Source: Halomonas icarae (GTDB taxonomy: Bacteria > Pseudomonadota > Gammaproteobacteria > Pseudomonadales > Halomonadaceae). Taken from it: a stretch of DNA of 64,000 bases. The notes below the pieces were generated by a model. The model did no database searches and was not told the DNA's origin. It saw only the letters and a program-made list of their open reading frames with translations. The position numbers and the translations under genes were made by a program. Positions 37,813 through 46,837 of this stretch are shown here, in pieces (position 1 is the first letter of the stretch; every line of letters begins with the position of its first letter). The DNA is taken from the NCBI RefSeq assembly GCF_009901955.1, contig NZ_WUTS01000001.1, positions 2,559,745 to 2,623,744 of the forward strand. Reading direction: 5' to 3'.

Positions 37813-38856
37813 CTAAGCAGTATGGGATGAGGAAAGTGGAGAATAAAGTGCCATGTAGGCGTTGGCCATGGCCTCCGGTGTGTACATGTCCAGGCCCTGA
37901 GTGGCTTTTTTCACAAGCGACTGGCGTAGCGTCGTGTCTCGTAGCTTGATTAGATGATCGGCTAGTGTTTTACCGTCACCTGGGGGAAACAAGAGTCCCG
38001 TTTCTTCGTGGTGAACAATGTCTGGGATGCCGCCCGTCTGGCTAGCTACCACTGGCACTTCTGCCCGCATGGCGTCCAGCAATACTGATCCTAGCCCTTC
38101 GTTACGAGAAGGAAAGGCAAAAATATCCAATGCCGGAAGGTAGTTGCCAATGTCGGACTTGAAGCCGGCCCAGATTACATTGTCCAGTTTGGCGCTTTCT
38201 TGCTTTAGTTTGACCTCATCCTCACCTTGGCCAAAAAACACGAACAGCATGTCCGGCTGTGAGTGCTGTAGTCGTCGAGCGGCGTCGATCAGGACACGCT
38301 GCCCCTTGTGTCGATCCACCAGGGCGCCAGCGTGGCCAACCAGGAATCGACCGGGATAGCGTGCACGGAAAGCGCGCGCTATGTCGGGATCCGAGACTAG
38401 TGGAGTAAAGGCGCTGGGAATTCGTGCCACCGGATGCGGGCTTAGCGGCTGGATATTCTCGGCAATAATCCGAGATAACGCTACGCAGCGATGCGCTTCA
38501 CGGTAAAAAACTCTGTTGCTGAGTTTGTCTTTGACTGGCGTATCCACACGACGGGTAATCAGGTAGGGAGTGCCAAACAGTCGATGGTGTAGCCAGGCCC
38601 AATGTACAGCCTTGGCGTCATGAGCATGGATCAATGTGGTGCGCTCGGCTTGCCAGTGTCCGGCCAACTGGTGGCGAGCACTGACAAATCGCAGACCGTG
38701 GGTTGTGGCCAGCTCTGCGCGCAGAGGCGAATCGGGCCGGCACACTAGCGTCTGGGATGATATCTCTGCCTTGTTGGCCAGTGCCTGGATCAGCAGCACC
38801 GTTTGCCGCTCGCCGCCGCGAAACCCCCGGGCCAGGTTGGCATGGATGATGTGCAA
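37813..38856 (-). CDS. GT4-family glycosyltransferase
   Basis: 347 residues, GT-B fold. The N-terminal acceptor domain begins HIIHANLARGFRGGERQT. The donor domain has RFLVGHAGALVDRHKGQ and the EX7E-like FPSRNEGLGSVLLDAMRAEVPVVAS. It probably adds an outer-core or O-antigen-linked sugar. The start is a TTG at 38856 with GAGGCGGC just upstream; no ATG fits the conserved first strand. Confidence 0.85.
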   Translation of the reverse strand: MHIIHANLARGFRGGERQTVLLIQALANKAEISSQTLVCRPDSPLRAELATTHGLRFVSARHQLAGHWQAERTTLIHAHDAKAVHWAWLHHRLFGTPYLITRRVDTPVKDKLSNRVFYREAHRCVALSRIIAENIQPLSPHPVARIPSAFTPLVSDPDIARAFRARYPGRFLVGHAGALVDRHKGQRVLIDAARRLQHSQPDMLFVFFGQGEDEVKLKQESAKLDNVIWAGFKSDIGNYLPALDIFAFPSRNEGLGSVLLDAMRAEVPVVASQTGGIPDIVHHEETGLLFPPGDGKTLADHLIKLRDTTLRQSLVKKATQGLDMYTPEAMANAYMALYSPLSSSHTA

Positions 38857-38881
38857 AGCCGCCTCGTAGAAAGTTTGTGGG

Positions 38882-38887
38882 TATAAT
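38882..38887 (+). promoter_or_regulatory. -10 element in the divergent glycosyltransferase gap
   Basis: TATAAT in the 79-bp gap between divergent GT genes, about 50 bp before the GT2 start. No good -35 is at 16-18 bp, so an activator may be needed or the match is chance. Confidence 0.35.
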
Positions 38888-38935
38888 GACGACTATAGTA
38901 GCATCCGATGTCTATTCTGGCAGGGTGGTTTTCAT

Positions 38936-39685
38936 ATGCTCTCTGAGCTAAGCGCCGTGATCATCACGCGCAATGCATCGGCAACCCTGGGCCGCACCCT
39001 GGACTCGCTTGAAGCCCTGGGGGAGGTGGTAGTTTACGACAATGGCTCTATCGATGGGACTCTCGAAATTGCTCGTCGCTACGCCAACGTATCGCTTCAC
39101 CAAGGCGACTTTCTTGGCTTTGGCCCGACCAAGCGCCATGCCGTGTCGCTCGCTCGCAATGAGTGGATTGTCTCGTTGGACGCCGACGAGGCGCCCACCA
39201 GCCGCTGGCTTGAGGCGCTGGACGGCTGGCTGCCCACCGCTGATGCGGACCAGGTGGTCGAGGTGCGGCGTGAAAACTGGCTATTGGGTAAGCCCGTGCA
39301 CTATTCGGGTTGGGGTAATGACTGGCTGGTACGTGTCTTTCATCGCCAGCGACATAACTTCAATGATGCCATGGTGCACGAGTCAGTGAAGGTTGCTAAA
39401 TCCACTTCGGTCGTTCGTTTAGACGGTTGCCTTGAGCATCTGGCTGTCACCGAACTTGGCCAGTTTTTGGATAAGATAAATCGTTATTCGGATATTCGTG
39501 CTAAATCGGACGCGTTGCAGGTATATCCTGTAGCGGTGATTTTATTAAAGTCCATGTTTGCTTTCTTGCGCACCTATCTTTTGAAGCGAGGTTTTCTCGA
39601 TGGCTGGCGTGGTTTGGTGATCGCCGTGGCTAATGCAAACGGTGTGTTCTGGAAATATATGAAGCGTCGTGTTCGAGATATATGA
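38936..39685 (+). CDS. GT2-family glycosyltransferase, WaaE/KdtX-like
   Basis: 249 residues. A GT-A fold with VIITRNASATLGRTLDSL, the nucleotide aspartates VVYDNGSIDGT, and the DxD-type motif SLDADEAPTSRW. KRHAVSLARNEWI is typical of the WaaE group, which adds beta-glucose to heptose I. Its stop overlaps the next start (ATGA). A fragment of a paralogous C-terminus lies at 36458-36532. Confidence 0.88.
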   Translation: MLSELSAVIITRNASATLGRTLDSLEALGEVVVYDNGSIDGTLEIARRYANVSLHQGDFLGFGPTKRHAVSLARNEWIVSLDADEAPTSRWLEALDGWLPTADADQVVEVRRENWLLGKPVHYSGWGNDWLVRVFHRQRHNFNDAMVHESVKVAKSTSVVRLDGCLEHLAVTELGQFLDKINRYSDIRAKSDALQVYPVAVILLKSMFAFLRTYLLKRGFLDGWRGLVIAVANANGVFWKYMKRRVRDI

Positions 39686-40839
39686 ACGCGCCGACCCATG
39701 AGGCCGTGCCAGTGAAAATAGCCCTAGTACATATGCGCCACGCTGCCTCCGGCGGTACTGAGCGCTTTCTCAATGAGCTGTCACGCTACCTGGCAGAGCG
39801 TGGTGAAGACGTTACAATCATCTGCCGCTCCCATGTGGCACCTGCACATCCGGCCATTCGGTTTGTTCGCCTGCGCCCGTTCAGTATCGGAAAAGCCCAG
39901 CGTATGTGGCGCTTTGCTGAGGCGGTAGAACGTCACGTTAAGACAGCCGACTATGACCTGGTCTACGGACTGGGAAAGACTTGGACTCATGACCTGCTGC
40001 GCATCGGTGGTGGCACTGTCCATCACCATCTTGCCTCGAAGCCGAAGCGTCAGTGGCGGTGGAAGGATAGGGTGGCTGCGCGAATTGAGGCCCGGGCCAT
40101 GGCGCCTGGCGCCTTTTATCATGTGGTATCAAATTCTCGGCAAAGCGATCATGAGATTGCCGAAGCGTACAATGTACCTGCTGAGCGACGTTCCGTAATT
40201 CATAACTTTGTCGACACTCATCGTTTTGACCGCACACGGCTCAGTGATGATGTTGGTGCTCTTTCCCGGGAATTAGGATTGGATGATCAAGTTCCTGTTT
40301 TTCTGTTTTTGGGCACCGGTTATCGTCGTAAGGGGCTGGAGCCAACGCTGGAAGCCTTCTCTCGGCTCGACCAGGAAGCCATCTTGCTGGTGGTTGGGCG
40401 TGACTCTCGGCAGGCTCGGTATCAGGAGCTCTCCCAGCGTCTCGGCATAGCAGATAAATGCCGTTTCCTGGGTGAGCAGCCTTCACCCGAACGATATTTT
40501 TCCCTCGCCGACTGCTACGTGCTGCCTGCGTATTATGAGCCATTTGGCTTTACCGTACTTGAGGCACTTTCCTGTGGTGCACCAGTTATAACTACCAAAA
40601 AGTGTGGCGCTAAAGAAGTGGTAACGTCAGAGGTGGCAACGGTCATCGATCGCCCAGATGACATTGGGGCACTCACCGACGCTATGTCTCATTGGACCAG
40701 GCATAAAGGTGATGCTGAGCTGAAAAGTCGCTGCCGAAAGTTGGCATTGTCCCTCGATATAGAAGAAATCATGGCCCAGAACTACCGATGCATTCTTGAC
40801 GTATGCCAGCAAAAAAAGGCGGCTAAATGCCAGATGTAA
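39682..40839 (+). CDS. GT4-family core glycosyltransferase (WaaG-like)
   Basis: 385 residues, GT-B fold. HMRHAASGGTERFLNELSRYLAERGEDV at the N-terminus matches the WaaG/RfaG style. The donor site includes FLGTGYRRKGLEPTLEAF and the EX7E motif YEPFGFTVLEALSCGAPVITT. It probably adds the first hexose after the heptoses. Coupled to the GT2 gene upstream and overlapping the YrbL-like gene downstream by 13 bp. Confidence 0.87.
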   Translation: MNAPTHEAVPVKIALVHMRHAASGGTERFLNELSRYLAERGEDVTIICRSHVAPAHPAIRFVRLRPFSIGKAQRMWRFAEAVERHVKTADYDLVYGLGKTWTHDLLRIGGGTVHHHLASKPKRQWRWKDRVAARIEARAMAPGAFYHVVSNSRQSDHEIAEAYNVPAERRSVIHNFVDTHRFDRTRLSDDVGALSRELGLDDQVPVFLFLGTGYRRKGLEPTLEAFSRLDQEAILLVVGRDSRQARYQELSQRLGIADKCRFLGEQPSPERYFSLADCYVLPAYYEPFGFTVLEALSCGAPVITTKKCGAKEVVTSEVATVIDRPDDIGALTDAMSHWTRHKGDAELKSRCRKLALSLDIEEIMAQNYRCILDVCQQKKAAKCQM

Positions 40840-41414
40840 GGAATTGGAAAATCATCGGCCGAGGAGATGAGCGCATCTGCTATCTGCACCCAAATAATCC
40901 AGCTCGCTGCATCAAACTCAGCAGGATAGAAAAGGCCAAGCAGACTCATCGAGAACTTCGATATTTCCGGCTCTTGAAGCGTAGGAAAGTTCCCTTCACA
41001 TACATTCCTGAGTTCTTCGGGATAGTGAAGGATGATGAAGTGATTGGAATCGAGCAGCAGCTAGTGCTGGATGAGAGTGCCGAGGTACCACCCAGCGTGG
41101 CAGGCTATCTGACCAAACAGCTGACACCGGAGCAAGCCCGCCGCTTCTGGGCCGGTCTCGATGCGCTTAAGTGCTATTTGCTGGCTTACAATGTAGTGCC
41201 CTGTGATCTGGTGATGAGTAACCTGCTAGTGATCGAGCGGTCAAATACCACTGACGTTATGTTGATTGACGGTCTCGGCGCTTCGGAACTCATCCCTTTG
41301 CCAGAGTATGTGCCTTGGCTTGGTCGACGCAAGATTCAGCGTAAGTGGGCCAGATTCATGGCTAAAACGGTTAAGCCGCACTTTTCAGCCACTCAGGGGT
41401 GTCAGGCACTGTAA
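40827..41414 (+). CDS. YrbL-like protein kinase-fold protein
   Basis: 195 residues resembling YrbL, a PhoP-regulated protein related to the LPS core kinases. It opens IIGRGDERICYLHPNNPARCIKLSR, a short glycine loop followed by the ATP lysine. The catalytic region reads YNVVPCDLVMSNLLVI, where Asp and Asn sit as in kinases, then MLIDGLGASELIPL as the metal-binding Asp. Co-transcribed with the GT2-GT4 pair. Its 3' end overlaps the convergent kdkA by 13 bp. Confidence 0.75.
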   Translation: MPDVRNWKIIGRGDERICYLHPNNPARCIKLSRIEKAKQTHRELRYFRLLKRRKVPFTYIPEFFGIVKDDEVIGIEQQLVLDESAEVPPSVAGYLTKQLTPEQARRFWAGLDALKCYLLAYNVVPCDLVMSNLLVIERSNTTDVMLIDGLGASELIPLPEYVPWLGRRKIQRKWARFMAKTVKPHFSATQGCQAL

Positions 41415-42133
41415 CCTTCGGTATACCCTTCGGAGACCTGTTTGACAGCATTTCTTGCTGTTACACAATTGGTCAATTTGTCTAGTGAGCGCTCCAGCCG
41501 CTCGAGGTTTCTGCCCTTCCAGTCACCATCCCGGCGCAGCCGGCAACGATCCAGGTCGATCAGCCACACCTTGCCGCTGTTATCCACCAGCAGGTTGCGG
41601 GCATTGAGGTCGACATGGTCGAGGCCTGTATCGTGGAAACGGCGGATGGTGACACCGACCCGTTGCAGCAGCTCGTCATCGGCTTCACCATTTTCCAGCA
41701 GGTTGGCCAGGGCGCGGGCGCCGGGAATGCGCACGGTGAGTAGCGCGGCCTCATAGGTCAGACCATGGCGGGTGACGCTGGCGGCGACCGGTCGCGGAAC
41801 CGGCAGGTCACGGGCAAGCAGGTCGGCGGTGAGACGCATTTCGCGAAAGGCGCGGGTGCGCTCCAGGCCGGTCCATAGATAACGGGCATCACTGAAGCGT
41901 GCGACCATGCCGCCGCGGCGGTAGGGGCGCAGTACCCACTCTTCTCCGGTGCCGGCATCCAGAAAAAGGCTGGCCCCGCGACCCGGGGCCTGGCCGGTGA
42001 CCCGGCCTTGCGCCAGCCACCAGTCGGGATCGAAGGTTGCCGGGCCGATTTGAGGCACCTGGTCGGCGTCACATAGACTGTCCTTATCATATAGAATGTA
42101 GGACTTTCCCGTTCTCAATGTTGCCAAGCGCAT
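41402..42133 (-). CDS. kdkA: 3-deoxy-D-manno-octulosonic acid kinase KdkA
   Basis: 243 residues of the KdkA/WaaP kinase group that phosphorylates Kdo in the inner core. Visible parts: GRGASLFLDAGTGEEWVLRPYRRGGMVARFSDARYLWTG is the ATP loop region, catalytic HVDLNARNLLVD (HxDLxxxN), and LIDLDRCR as the metal-binding segment. ATG 42133 leaves the expected N-terminus; a longer reading runs into the divergent gene. Its ATG and the ATG of the divergent GT9 gene share two bases. Confidence 0.88.
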   Translation of the reverse strand: MRLATLRTGKSYILYDKDSLCDADQVPQIGPATFDPDWWLAQGRVTGQAPGRGASLFLDAGTGEEWVLRPYRRGGMVARFSDARYLWTGLERTRAFREMRLTADLLARDLPVPRPVAASVTRHGLTYEAALLTVRIPGARALANLLENGEADDELLQRVGVTIRRFHDTGLDHVDLNARNLLVDNSGKVWLIDLDRCRLRRDGDWKGRNLERLERSLDKLTNCVTARNAVKQVSEGYTEGYSA

Positions 42134-43235
42134 GAAGCATCCTCTGCCCGCCCAACCCCGCCATATCGGCGTGCTGCGACTCTCCGCCCTGGGTGATGTC
42201 TGTAATCTGGTACCGACGGTTCGCGCCCTGCAGCGCCAGTGGCCCGAGGCGCGCATCACCTGGATCGTCGGCAAGGCCGAGCACAGTCTACTGGCGGGCC
42301 TCTCCGGGGTCGAGTTCGTGGTCTATGACAAGGCCAGCGGCCTGGCCGGCATGCGCGCCCTGTGGCGCGAGCTGTCTGGTACCCGCTTCGATGTGCTGCT
42401 GCATATGCAGCAGGCCCTGCGAGCCAGCGTGTTGTCACTTGGACTCAAGGCCGACGTGCGAGTGGGCTACGACAAGGCCCGCGCCAAGGATGCGCAACAC
42501 TGGTTCACCCACCGTCAGCTTGCGCCTCACCCACGCGCCCATGTGCTCGAGTCCTTTCTCGACTTCGCCCGGCTGATGGGGATCGAGGAGCCGAGTCTCG
42601 AGTGGAATCTGGCGATACCCCCGGCGGCCCATGACGAGGCGCGCTCGCTTACCGGCGATACCCGTTATCTGTTGATGAGCCCATGCGCCAACCCGCGACT
42701 GCGCAACTTCCGCAACTGGTCCGCCGAGGGGTATGCCGCCGTGGTCCAGCACGCCTGGGAACAGCATGGCCTGCGCACCGTACTGACTGGGGGGGGCAGC
42801 ACTCAGGAGCGGGAGGTAGGGGAGCGTATTCAGGCCCTCTGCCCGGCCGAGGCAATGATTGATGCCATCGGCAACACCTCACTCAAGGGGCTGCTGGCGC
42901 TGATCGATGCCGCCGAAGCCGTCATCGCTCCGGACTCAGGCCCCGTGCATATGGCCAACGCGCTGAATACGCCGACGGTGGGGCTCTATGCCACCACCAA
43001 TCCCGATCGAGCCGCGCCTTACCGCTGGCGTGATTTCGTGGTCAATCGCTACCCTCAGGCGGTGCGCACCTACCTGCACAAGGAGGTCGAGGATCTACCT
43101 TGGGGCCAGCGAGTGCGGCATCCCGATGCCATGTCGCTGATTCGCGCCGATGATGTGATCGAGCGCCTCGAGGCGGCCCTGCAGTATGCCGCCGACCACT
43201 CCACGCAAAGGACGCTTGCCGACGATGAGACTTGA
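42132..43235 (+). CDS. GT9-family heptosyltransferase (WaaC/WaaQ-like)
   Basis: 367 residues. [21 protein letters not shown] at the start and [25 protein letters not shown] in the donor site are GT9 hallmarks. [17 protein letters not shown] replaces the usual PGA motif. With WaaF upstream it could be heptosyltransferase I (WaaC) or a third heptose enzyme (WaaQ). No other WaaC candidate is in the window. It overlaps hldE by 11 bp. Confidence 0.85.
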   Translation: MKHPLPAQPRHIGVLRLSALGDVCNLVPTVRALQRQWPEARITWIVGKAEHSLLAGLSGVEFVVYDKASGLAGMRALWRELSGTRFDVLLHMQQALRASVLSLGLKADVRVGYDKARAKDAQHWFTHRQLAPHPRAHVLESFLDFARLMGIEEPSLEWNLAIPPAAHDEARSLTGDTRYLLMSPCANPRLRNFRNWSAEGYAAVVQHAWEQHGLRTVLTGGGSTQEREVGERIQALCPAEAMIDAIGNTSLKGLLALIDAAEAVIAPDSGPVHMANALNTPTVGLYATTNPDRAAPYRWRDFVVNRYPQAVRTYLHKEVEDLPWGQRVRHPDAMSLIRADDVIERLEAALQYAADHSTQRTLADDET

Positions 43236-44655
43236 TCTGACCGCCCTGGAGCACTCCCGTCTACTGGTGGTGGGGGATGTCATGCTCGACCGCTACTGGT
43301 ACGGCGGTACCTCGCGTATCTCACCCGAGGCGCCGGTGCCGGTGGTGCGCGTCGAGGAGAGCGAGGACCGCCCCGGGGGCGCCGCCAACGTGGCACTCAA
43401 TATCTCCTCCCTGGGTGCCCATGCCGCGCTCTCCGGCCTGGTGGGTGATGACGACAACGCCGACCGCCTGATGAGCCGCCTGGAAGATGCCGGAGTGAGG
43501 ACTCACTTCCAGCGCAGCCCGGGTGTGCCAACGATCACCAAGCTTCGCGTGATGAGCCGCAACCAGCAGCTGATCCGCCTCGACTTCGAGGAGGGGCTGG
43601 GGGAGACGGACACCGCCGGGTTGCTGGAGCGGGTGAAGGCGGCGCTGCCGGACAATGACCTGGTGATCCTCTCCGACTACGGCAAGGGAACGCTCAGCCG
43701 CGTCGAGGAGCTGATCCGCCTGGTGCGGGCCAGTGGCAAGCGGGTGCTGGTGGATCCCAAGGGGCGTGATTTCTCGCGCTACCGTGGCGCCAGTGTGATA
43801 ACTCCGAATCTGGCGGAGTTCGAGGCGGTGGTGGGGCACTGCCGCGACGATGCCGAATTGGCCGAGCGGGGCGAGGCCCTGCGTGCCAAGCTCGAACTGG
43901 AGGCGCTGCTGATCACTCGCAGCGAGAAGGGGATCACCCTGATCCGTGAGGGGCACGAGCCGCTTCACCTGCCCACTCGGGCGCGAGAGGTTTATGACGT
44001 CACCGGTGCCGGCGATACCGTGATCGGCGTGCTGGGTCTCGCCCTGGCGGCCGGGCATGGCTTCCCCGAGGCGATGACCCTGGCCAATCTGGCCGCCGGT
44101 CTGGTGGTGGCAAAGCCGGGAACCGCGACCCTCTCCATCGCCGAGCTCTACACCGCTCTGCATGGCGACAAGCTGGCCGAGTTCGGAGTGATCGAGGAGC
44201 CGACGCTGATCGACGCGGTGCGTGCCGCCCAGGCGCGTGGCGAAAGGGTCGTGATGACCAACGGCTGCTTCGACATCCTTCATGCCGGCCATGTGGCCTA
44301 TCTGGAGCAGGCCCGCCGGCTCGGTGATCGACTGGTCGTGGCGGTCAACGATGATGCCTCCATCGCGCGTCTCAAGGGTCCCAAGAGGCCCATCAACCCA
44401 CTGGCGCGTCGCATGCAGGTGCTCGCCGGCCTGGGTGCCGTGGACTGGGTCGTCTCCTTTGGCGAGGAGACTCCACAGCGGTTGATCGAGGCGGTACTGC
44501 CCGACGTGCTGGTCAAGGGTGGCGACTACCGCCCCGACCAGATCGCCGGCGGCCAGGCCGTGCGTGACGCCGGAGGTGAGGTGCGAGTGCTGGGCTTCGA
44601 GGATGGCGTCTCCACCACGGCGATGATCTCCACCATCCTCGACCGCGAGAGCTGA
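43225..44655 (+). CDS. hldE: Bifunctional heptose kinase/adenylyltransferase HldE
   Basis: 476 residues. The N-terminal ribokinase domain ([29 protein letters not shown]; anion hole [12 protein letters not shown] near 265) makes heptose 1,7-bisphosphate. The C-terminal cytidylyltransferase domain ([17 protein letters not shown], HxGH) makes ADP-heptose. ATG 43225 gives nearly the E. coli length. Coupled to both neighbours; the stop overlaps waaA (TGATG). Confidence 0.96.
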   Translation: MRLDLTALEHSRLLVVGDVMLDRYWYGGTSRISPEAPVPVVRVEESEDRPGGAANVALNISSLGAHAALSGLVGDDDNADRLMSRLEDAGVRTHFQRSPGVPTITKLRVMSRNQQLIRLDFEEGLGETDTAGLLERVKAALPDNDLVILSDYGKGTLSRVEELIRLVRASGKRVLVDPKGRDFSRYRGASVITPNLAEFEAVVGHCRDDAELAERGEALRAKLELEALLITRSEKGITLIREGHEPLHLPTRAREVYDVTGAGDTVIGVLGLALAAGHGFPEAMTLANLAAGLVVAKPGTATLSIAELYTALHGDKLAEFGVIEEPTLIDAVRAAQARGERVVMTNGCFDILHAGHVAYLEQARRLGDRLVVAVNDDASIARLKGPKRPINPLARRMQVLAGLGAVDWVVSFGEETPQRLIEAVLPDVLVKGGDYRPDQIAGGQAVRDAGGEVRVLGFEDGVSTTAMISTILDRES

Positions 44656-45932
44656 TGGGCTGGCCCCGGCAGGCCTACTCCGCGGCGCTGCATCTGGCGG
44701 CTCCCCTGCTATGGCGGCGTCTGCGCCGTGAGCATGGACTCACTGACCCCCGGTCGTTGCGGCTGGGGCGCATTCCAGAGACGCCTTCCGACACGCGCAT
44801 GCTGTGGCTGCACTGCGCCTCGGTGGGGGAGGTGCAGGCGGCCAGGCCGTTGATCGAGAAGCTTCTCTCACGCTATCCCGGCCATTCCCTGACCGTGACT
44901 ACCATGACCGCCACCGGTGCCGAGCGCGTCCGTGCGCTGGCCGAGGGGCGGCAGGATGGTCGGCTGAGTCATCACTTCGTGCCCCTGGACTTCCCGCGCG
45001 CCGCGTCGCGCTTCGTCGAGCGCCTGCGGCCCGAGTTGGCGCTTTTCTTCGAGACCGAGCTGTGGCCTAACCTGCTTCACGCCTGCCGCCATCGCGAGAT
45101 ACCGGTGGCGGTGGTCAATGGCCGACTCTCTGCACGCGCCCTGGAAGGCTATCGGCGGCTGCGTCCGTTGATGCGTGAGGCGCTGGGCTGTGTCGACTGG
45201 CTGGCCGCCAAGTCCAGTGAAGACGCCGCACGCTTTGCCGAGCTCGGCATGGCGCCGCGGCGTACCACCGTGGTGGGCTCGCTGAAGTTCGATGTCGGCC
45301 TTGAGAGTGGTGATCGACAGGTAAGTGAGCGCTTGCGTCAGCTGCTGGGGCGGCCCCGGGTCTGGGTGGCTGGCTCTACCCACGCGGGCGAGGAGTCGCG
45401 TCTGCTGGCCGCTCACGCTCTGCTGCGGGAGCACACTCCCGAGGCCCTGCTGGTGCTGGTGCCGCGCCATCCACAGCGCTTCGATGAGGTGGCGAGCCTG
45501 TGCGAGTCCCACGGGGAGGTGCCGGCTCGGCGCTCTCGAAGCGAATGGCCCGGGCAGGCTACCTCGGTCTATCTGGCCGACACCATGGGGGAGCTCTCCG
45601 CGCTCTATGGCGCGGCGGACCTGGCCTTTGTCGGTGGGAGCCTGGTGCCGGTGGGTGGTCACAATCTGCTTGAGCCTGCGGCCCTCGGCGTACCGGTGCT
45701 TACCGGCCCCGAGCTGGCCAACTTCACGGATGTGGCAGAGGCCCTGCGCGGCGCCGATGCCCTGGTGGAGACACCCGATGAAGAGGCGCTCGGCGAGGCG
45801 CTGATAGCGCTGTTTGCCGACCCGGCCGAGCGCCGCCGCCTCGGTGAAGCGGGGCGCGATGTGGTGGCCGCCAACCGTGGGGCCCTGGCAAAGACCCTGA
45901 AGGGGCTGGACAGGCTGTTACCGTCGAAGTGA
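44655..45932 (+). CDS. waaA: Kdo transferase WaaA
   Basis: 425 residues; joins Kdo to lipid A precursor at the inner membrane. An N-terminal hydrophobic segment precedes LHCASVGEVQAARPL with the catalytic Glu59. FFETELWPNLLHAC and VGGSLVPVGGHNLLEPAALGVPV are the donor-site hallmarks. It ends the inner-core unit and converges with rpiA. Confidence 0.95.
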   Translation: MGWPRQAYSAALHLAAPLLWRRLRREHGLTDPRSLRLGRIPETPSDTRMLWLHCASVGEVQAARPLIEKLLSRYPGHSLTVTTMTATGAERVRALAEGRQDGRLSHHFVPLDFPRAASRFVERLRPELALFFETELWPNLLHACRHREIPVAVVNGRLSARALEGYRRLRPLMREALGCVDWLAAKSSEDAARFAELGMAPRRTTVVGSLKFDVGLESGDRQVSERLRQLLGRPRVWVAGSTHAGEESRLLAAHALLREHTPEALLVLVPRHPQRFDEVASLCESHGEVPARRSRSEWPGQATSVYLADTMGELSALYGAADLAFVGGSLVPVGGHNLLEPAALGVPVLTGPELANFTDVAEALRGADALVETPDEEALGEALIALFADPAERRRLGEAGRDVVAANRGALAKTLKGLDRLLPSK

Positions 45933-45944
45933 GTGCTCACTTCG
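45925..45944. terminator. Inverted repeat between convergent waaA and rpiA
   Basis: Nine-base arms (CGAAGTGAG with CTCACTTCG) around TG, overlapping the waaA stop codon. No T-tract; a weak bidirectional terminator at most. Confidence 0.45.
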
Positions 45945-45956
45945 CCTCGAGGCCTA

Positions 45957-46631
45957 TCAGGCAGGGGAGAGGCGCTCCACACCCTGGGCGGTTCCCAGCA
46001 GCAGCACATCGGCACCACGGGCCGCGAACAGACCATTGGTGACCACCCCCACGATGGCGTTGATGCGTGCCTCCATGGCCTGCGGGTCGTCGATCATGAA
46101 ATCGTAGCAGTCGATGATCTGGTTGCCATTATCGGTGACCACCCCCTCCCGATAGACCGGGTCGGCACCCAGCTTGACGAGTTCACGGGCCACGTAGGAA
46201 CGGGCCATGGGAATCACCTCCACCGGCAGCGGAAAGGCACCCAGGCGCTCGACCCGCTTGGTGGCGTCGGCGATGCACACAAACCTCTCGGCACAGGCGG
46301 CCACGACCTTCTCGCGAGTCAGCGCCGCGCCACCGCCCTTGATCATATGTAAGTGAGCGTTGACTTCGTCAGCGCCGTCGATATAGAAGGGCACCGTGCC
46401 CACGGAGTTGAGCTCGAATACCTCGATGCCATGGGTGCGCAGTCGCTCGGCGCTGGCTTCGGAGCTGGCCACGGCACCGGCAAAGTCGTGACGCAGTTCG
46501 GCCAGGCGGTCGATGAAGCGGTTGGCGGTGGAGCCGGTGCCGATACCGAGCACGGTGTCGCGATGCAGGTGGGGGCGCACCTCATCGATGGCGGCCGCCG
46601 CGACGGCATCCTTGAGCTCATCCTGGTTCAT
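45957..46631 (-). CDS. rpiA: Ribose-5-phosphate isomerase A
   Basis: 224 residues; interconverts ribose-5-phosphate and ribulose-5-phosphate. [42 protein letters not shown] and the later EVIPMA are family hallmarks, with the catalytic region in the DGADE segment. ATG 46631 follows AGGAGA. Divergent from ilvA with a 206-bp gap. Confidence 0.96.
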   Translation of the reverse strand: MNQDELKDAVAAAAIDEVRPHLHRDTVLGIGTGSTANRFIDRLAELRHDFAGAVASSEASAERLRTHGIEVFELNSVGTVPFYIDGADEVNAHLHMIKGGGAALTREKVVAACAERFVCIADATKRVERLGAFPLPVEVIPMARSYVARELVKLGADPVYREGVVTDNGNQIIDCYDFMIDDPQAMEARINAIVGVVTNGLFAARGADVLLLGTAQGVERLSPA

Positions 46632-46789
46632 GGGGCGTTCTCCTGAGGGAGTGGTGAATGGTTGTGGTGAATCGCCGCGGAGGCGTCGGCGAGAAGGGGC
46701 CGACATTATAGGCCAGCTAGCGCTATCTGCCGATGGTCAGTGCTGGACGCTGGGCCCGTGAAAATGCTACCAATAAGGGTTCCTCGCAC

Positions 46790-46807
46790 CGCAGCATTCA
46801 TGCTGCG
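46790..46807. repeat. Inverted repeat in the rpiA-ilvA gap
   Basis: CGCAGCAT and ATGCTGCG around TC, 31 bp before the ilvA start. No leader peptide or attenuator structure was recognised, so its role is open. Confidence 0.35.
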
Positions 46808-46837
46808 CCCTCACGCGTCACGCCGCTGGATACCAGG

